DNA of 9,407 nucleotides from Acidobacteriota bacterium (GTDB lineage: Bacteria > Acidobacteriota > Terriglobia > Acidiferrales > UBA7541): NCBI GenBank assembly GCA_003224075.1, contig QHYF01000110.1, forward strand, positions 1-9,407, written 5' to 3'. The notes beneath the pieces were generated by a model. That model ran no database searches. It was not told where the DNA came from and saw only the letters and a program-made list of their open reading frames with translations. The position numbers and the translations under genes were made by a program. Positions 6,289 through 9,407 of the stretch are shown one piece after another (positions within the stretch are counted from its first letter, which is position 1; each line of letters starts with the position of its first letter).

Positions 6289-7110
6289 TCATCCGTGGAG
6301 ATTGAAAAACCCGCCGTCGATGGGATAGTCCGTGCCCGTGATGAAAGCAGCCTCTTCCGAGCACAAAAACAATGCGAGCGCGGCTACCTCCTCGGGATCT
6401 CCCATCCGGCCGATCGGCTGAGACTCTGAAAGCGTCCGGAACATTTCCTGCTCGCGGCCCGGATAATTTTTCCGCAAATAACCATCCACGAATGCCGTGT
6501 GAACCCGCGCCGGCGAAATGCAATTACACCTGATCCCGTGCGCCAGGTAATCTCTAGCTACGGAAAATGTCATTGCAACGACCGCTCCTTTGCTCATTGA
6601 ATAGGCAAAGCGATCGGCGAGGCCCGCGGTAGCGGCGATGGAAGCCATGTTCAATATGACTCCCCCCCCGTTTTTCTTCATGGGCTCGATTGCCGCGCGC
6701 ATGCAGTTGTAGATTCCTTTCACATTCACCAGGAAAATCCGCTCAAAGTCCGCTTCCGTCGTGGTCTCGAGCTTTCCGATATGAGAGATGCCCGCATTAT
6801 TTACGAGGACATCGATTGCCTTCTGGGCAGCCAGCTTCTGGAACAATTCTTCCACGCACCGCTGATTTGAGACGTCGCAAACGTGCGTGCTCGCAGTGCC
6901 GCCTGCTTCTACAATCTCTCGAGCGGCATCCGCGGCCGCTTTTTCGTCAATATCCACGAGCCGGACCGATGCGCCCTCTTGCGCAAATCTTTGCGCGATG
7001 GCGCGGCCGATGCCGCTTGCGGCGCCGGTGACAACGGCCACTTTGCTGTCGAGCCGGAGGCCGTTCGAATGCTTCTGGTTGTCCTTCAGAGCGAGACTCC
7101 TCTTTTCCAT
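6289..7110 (-). CDS. 2-keto-3-deoxy-L-fuconate dehydrogenase (SDR family)
   Basis: This second SDR of the operon, 273 residues long, is predicted to oxidise the C4 hydroxyl of 2-keto-3-deoxy-L-fuconate with NAD+ to 2,4-diketo-3-deoxy-L-fuconate. TGAASGIG (28-35), Asp53 for NAD+ binding, NNAG (104-107), and the catalytic Ser157, Tyr170 and Lys174 are present. The C-terminal half shows features I associate with this group: SPARVHTAFVDG, SQPIGRMGDPEEVAALALFLCS, and FITGTDYPIDGGF. It has an N-terminal tail of about 18 residues beyond the usual start. No other in-frame ATG is available before the nucleotide-binding fold, and the ATG at 7110 lies 25 bases inside the end of the dehydratase gene, consistent with coupling. 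A run of eight G residues on the coding strand encodes Gly148-150. The frame is intact there. L-rhamnose pathway enzymes (LRA-type) are close relatives and could act on the 6-deoxy epimer. Confidence 0.83.
   Translation of the reverse strand: MEKRSLALKDNQKHSNGLRLDSKVAVVTGAASGIGRAIAQRFAQEGASVRLVDIDEKAAADAAREIVEAGGTASTHVCDVSNQRCVEELFQKLAAQKAIDVLVNNAGISHIGKLETTTEADFERIFLVNVKGIYNCMRAAIEPMKKNGGGVILNMASIAATAGLADRFAYSMSKGAVVAMTFSVARDYLAHGIRCNCISPARVHTAFVDGYLRKNYPGREQEMFRTLSESQPIGRMGDPEEVAALALFLCSEEAAFITGTDYPIDGGFFNLHG
6662..6669 (-). repeat. Homopolymeric tract of eight G (coding strand) inside the second SDR gene
   Basis: The plus strand reads eight C in a row, so the coding strand carries G8 encoding the glycines before VILNMAS. 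The tract is in frame. Such runs are prone to slippage and to sequencing error. Confidence 0.7.
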
Positions 7111-8756
7111 GGGATGAAATCGTCTTGCCCGAGCTGTTCCGCTTTCGTGCGGGCTTCTCCGCTCGCGACATGAATCACCTGATCCAGAATCGCTTCTCCC
7201 ATCTGCTCGATGCTGGTTTCGCCGGAAATGATGCCGCCCGCATCAATGTCAATGATGTCTGGCATGCGCTGCGCGAGATTTGAATTGGTGGAGATCTTCA
7301 AGACCGGCGCAATCGGATTCCCCGTCGGCGTACCCAGTCCCGTCGTGAACAGAACCACATTTGCGCCGGCGCCCACCTGTGCCGTCACACATTCCACGTC
7401 GTTCCCGGGCGTACACTGCAAATTCAAACCCGGCTTTGTTGAATACTCGGGATAATCCAGCACCGCTGTGACCGGAGAAGTGCCGCCTTTCTTCGCCGCG
7501 CCCGCGGACTTCATTGCGTCCGTCAGCAACCCATCACGAATATTGCCTGGAGAAGGATTCATGTCGAATCCCGAACGGACCGCTTTCGCCCGAGCTGCGT
7601 AATCCCTCATGAGCTGCACAAAACGGTCCGCTACCTCTTTCTTGACACAGCGCTCGATAAGCTCCTGTTCCACACCACACAGCTCAGGAAATTCGGAAAG
7701 AATACCTTTGCCGCCCAGCGCGGCCACCAGGTCGGCAGTTTGCCCGATAGCGGGATTTGCAGATAGCCCCGAAAATCCATCCGACCCGCCGCATTTCAGG
7801 CCAAGCGTGAGCTGTGATAGGGGCGTCGGTTGCCGCGAGATCTTGTCCGCCTCCACCAGGCCCAGGAATGTATCGCGAATGGCCTGAGTAATCATCGCGG
7901 CTTCCGAAGGGCTCTTCTGCTGTTCGAATATTAGAACTGGCTTGCTGAAATTCGCGTCCCGGCGTTTGATTTCTTCCAGCAGTATGGGAACTTGCGCATT
8001 CTGGCACCCCAGGCTCAGGACGGTGACGCCGGCAACATTCGGATGGTGGACGTAACCCGCCAGCAGCGCGCAGAGATTGTTCGCATCCTCGCGCGTTCCC
8101 CCGCACCCTCCTTCATGCAGCAGGAACTTAATGCCGTCGACGTTCTGAAACACTTTGGGAGAGGCCGTCGTCCTCTGCGCATCACCGAGGGAAAATGTCT
8201 TTAGCGCCTCCGATTTCCCTTGCCGGTAGAGTCGCGCCAGCTCTGCAACCTGGCGACGATACATCTGAGGGGCGGCAAAACCCAATTCTTCTTCAAAGGC
8301 CTGCTTTAAGACCGCCACATTTCGGTTTTCGCAGAACACCAGCGGAACAACCAGCCAGTAATTCCTTGAACCCACTTGGCCATCAGCCCTGTGGTAGCCA
8401 AGAAACGTCCTCCTCTGCCAGGCGGAGATATCGGGCGGCGTCCACTGAGGGCCGGTTTCCTCTATCTCGTGAAACGCAGCAGCGGCGTGACGAATATTCC
8501 GCGTGGAAAGCAGTTCTCCGCGCCGCAAATTCTCCACGGCCCTGCCAACCAGCACGCCGTACATGATGATTTCATCGCCAGCGGACAGATCTTCCGTGAC
8601 GAACTTATGCTTCGCGGGCACGTCCGACAATAAAACGTAGTCATTTCCCAAAAAGCTTACGTTTTCGCCCTTGCGCAGTTCCGTCAGCGCTACCAGAACG
8701 TTGTCCCGCGCATCGAGCCTTAGAACTCGTCCTTGTCTTGATCCATTATCCGGCAT
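7086..8756 (-). CDS. UxaA-family sugar-acid dehydratase, probably L-fuconate dehydratase
   Basis: This 556-residue protein is a full-length altronate dehydratase (UxaA) family member. A SAF domain covers about residues 9-95, a linker follows, and the catalytic part begins near GYHRADGQVGSRNYW (120-134). Conserved metal and active-site segments are HEGGCGG (214-220), SLGCQNAQ (248-255), KCGGSDGFSGLSANPAIG (321-338) and TTGLGTPTGNPIAPVLK (471-487). It is longer than E. coli UxaA (495) because of an insertion near 155-208, as in many homologues I know from other phyla. UxaA itself dehydrates D-altronate with iron or manganese. Here the gene stands between the hydrolase and dehydrogenase genes of a fucose operon and no enolase-type fuconate dehydratase is present in the operon, so L-fuconate is the likely substrate. 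UxaA-like genes occupy this position in the Campylobacter fucose locus. The ATG at 8756 is preceded by AGAGG ten bases upstream. D-altronate or galactarate activity cannot be excluded. Confidence 0.85.
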   Translation of the reverse strand: MPDNGSRQGRVLRLDARDNVLVALTELRKGENVSFLGNDYVLLSDVPAKHKFVTEDLSAGDEIIMYGVLVGRAVENLRRGELLSTRNIRHAAAAFHEIEETGPQWTPPDISAWQRRTFLGYHRADGQVGSRNYWLVVPLVFCENRNVAVLKQAFEEELGFAAPQMYRRQVAELARLYRQGKSEALKTFSLGDAQRTTASPKVFQNVDGIKFLLHEGGCGGTREDANNLCALLAGYVHHPNVAGVTVLSLGCQNAQVPILLEEIKRRDANFSKPVLIFEQQKSPSEAAMITQAIRDTFLGLVEADKISRQPTPLSQLTLGLKCGGSDGFSGLSANPAIGQTADLVAALGGKGILSEFPELCGVEQELIERCVKKEVADRFVQLMRDYAARAKAVRSGFDMNPSPGNIRDGLLTDAMKSAGAAKKGGTSPVTAVLDYPEYSTKPGLNLQCTPGNDVECVTAQVGAGANVVLFTTGLGTPTGNPIAPVLKISTNSNLAQRMPDIIDIDAGGIISGETSIEQMGEAILDQVIHVASGEARTKAEQLGQDDFIPWKRGVSL

Positions 8757-8847
8757 ACGCGTTCTGCCTCTTGACCATCCTTGCTTTCATTTCTGCCGGT
8801 GTCTCTCCGTTCGGGTTGCAGGAAAGGCGACTGAAGCAGCGTCTCAT
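8746..8847 (-). CDS. Possible 33-codon ORF bridging two operon genes (doubtful)
   Basis: An ATG at 8847-8845 overlaps the stop codon of the FAH hydrolase gene (TGATG). The frame runs 33 codons to a TAA at 8748-8746, just past the start of the dehydratase gene at 8756. The peptide begins MRRCFSRLSCNP and is basic with no recognisable domain. Overlap at both ends would let ribosomes pass from one gene to the next across the 90-base gap. It could equally be chance. I find no evidence that the peptide itself matters. Confidence 0.15.
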   Translation of the reverse strand: MRRCFSRLSCNPNGETPAEMKARMVKRQNAYAG

Positions 8848-9407
8848 CAGCTCCCCGTGCCGCAAACGCGATTCGTCAAAGTCCCGATCTTTTCAATCAT
8901 GACGCTCACTTCATCGCCATCCTTCAACCATAATGGCGGTCCCTGCGCCATGCCCACACCGTTGGGCGTTCCCGTGAAAATCACTGTGCCCGGAAGCAGC
9001 GTCGTGCTCTGGCTGAGAAACTCAATCAGCGCGGGCACATTATGAATCATGTCGCGCGTGTTTGCGTCCTGCATGATCCGGCCGTTCACGATCGTTTGAA
9101 TTTGCAGCGTCCCGGGATCATGGATGGAATCCCGGGTCACCAGGCACGGCCCGAGCGGCGCAAAGGTGTCGAAACTTTTCCCTCGGCACCATTGGCTCCC
9201 GCCCATTTTCAGTTGCCAGTCGCGTGCGCTGACGTCGTTTCCACACGTGTACCCGGCCACATAGTCGAGCGCCCGTTCGCGTGGTACATCCTTGCACGGC
9301 TTTCCGATTACGACCACAAGCTCCCCTTCGTAATCAATCTCTGCGCTTTTTGCGCGCGTGGGGATCCAGATCGGCTCGCCGGGGTCCTGCAGCGCGTTCA
9401 CACCCTT
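8847..9407 (-). CDS. 2,4-diketo-3-deoxy-L-fuconate hydrolase, FAH family (5' end outside window)
   Basis: The C-terminal 186 or so residues of a fumarylacetoacetate hydrolase family protein are visible. About 100 N-terminal residues lie beyond the right edge, since the frame continues as KGVNALQDPGEP from the last base. Characteristic segments are IDYEGELVVVIGK with two metal-ligand glutamates, GYTCGNDVSARDWQ with the third acidic ligand, KSFDTFAPLGPCLV, and FTGTPNGVGM followed by LKDGDEV. Family members hydrolyse a C-C bond in beta-diketo acids in the cytoplasm. In sugar catabolism the known substrate is the 2,4-diketo-3-deoxy acid from L-fucose or L-rhamnose, giving pyruvate and L-lactate. 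The presence of the matching C4-dehydrogenase in the operon supports that role. The GTG at 9401 is an internal valine, not a start. The gene precedes the dehydratase gene by 90 bases. Related 2-hydroxyhepta-2,4-diene-1,7-dioate isomerases look similar, but the context does not favour them. Confidence 0.85.
   Translation of the reverse strand, partial: KGVNALQDPGEPIWIPTRAKSAEIDYEGELVVVIGKPCKDVPRERALDYVAGYTCGNDVSARDWQLKMGGSQWCRGKSFDTFAPLGPCLVTRDSIHDPGTLQIQTIVNGRIMQDANTRDMIHNVPALIEFLSQSTTLLPGTVIFTGTPNGVGMAQGPPLWLKDGDEVSVMIEKIGTLTNRVCGTGS

Noticed and set aside
9399..9401. GTG as the true start of the FAH hydrolase
   Set aside because: The frame continues upstream to the window edge with family-like residues, and a start here would remove the N-terminal part that the family normally has.

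Overview
The window looks like a carbohydrate-utilisation region from a soil or plant-associated bacterium of moderate GC content. The secreted GH27 enzyme and the UxaA-type, FucP-type and SDR proteins look most like those I associate with Acidobacteriota, with Verrucomicrobiota or Planctomycetota as alternatives. No rRNA or other marker gene is present, so this placement is an impression. There is no sign of CRISPR, tRNA, transposase, phage or plasmid functions.

Layout from left to right. (1) 1-100, minus strand: the 5' end of a possible gene running off the left edge. (2) 127-1329, minus: a mannonate dehydratase of the enolase superfamily (ManD type) with its catalytic residues intact. (3) 1330-1613: a divergent intergenic region holding a good sigma70-like promoter reading toward the dehydratase, with a GTTTCAA-TT-TTGAAAC palindrome over its -35 box. 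(4) 1614-2767, plus: a secreted GH27 alpha-galactosidase gene broken by a frame change just after the catalytic nucleophile. (5) 2768-2830: a short convergent gap with a weak terminator. (6) 2831-9407, minus: seven tightly packed genes, transcribed right to left, that make an L-fucose catabolic operon.

Read in transcription order, the operon is: 2,4-diketo-3-deoxy-L-fuconate hydrolase (FAH family, cut by the right edge), a UxaA-type dehydratase, a 2-keto-3-deoxy-L-fuconate dehydrogenase (SDR), L-fuconolactonase (amidohydrolase), L-fucose dehydrogenase (SDR), a FucP-type L-fucose/proton symporter, and a small mutarotase. Together they give a complete non-phosphorylating route. FucP imports L-fucose and the mutarotase equilibrates its anomers. 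The first SDR oxidises it to the lactone, which the lactonase opens to L-fuconate. The UxaA-like enzyme dehydrates L-fuconate to 2-keto-3-deoxy-L-fuconate. The second SDR oxidises C4, and the FAH enzyme cleaves the diketo acid to pyruvate and L-lactate. Several junctions overlap (4, 17 and 25 bases), which supports a single transcript. The operon promoter and any regulator lie outside the window.

The main points of interest are the use of a UxaA-type rather than enolase-type dehydratase in a pathway that ends with the hydrolase, the broken alpha-galactosidase, and the operator-like palindrome. I see no wholly unknown system here. The region is a well-formed variant of known sugar-acid catabolism.
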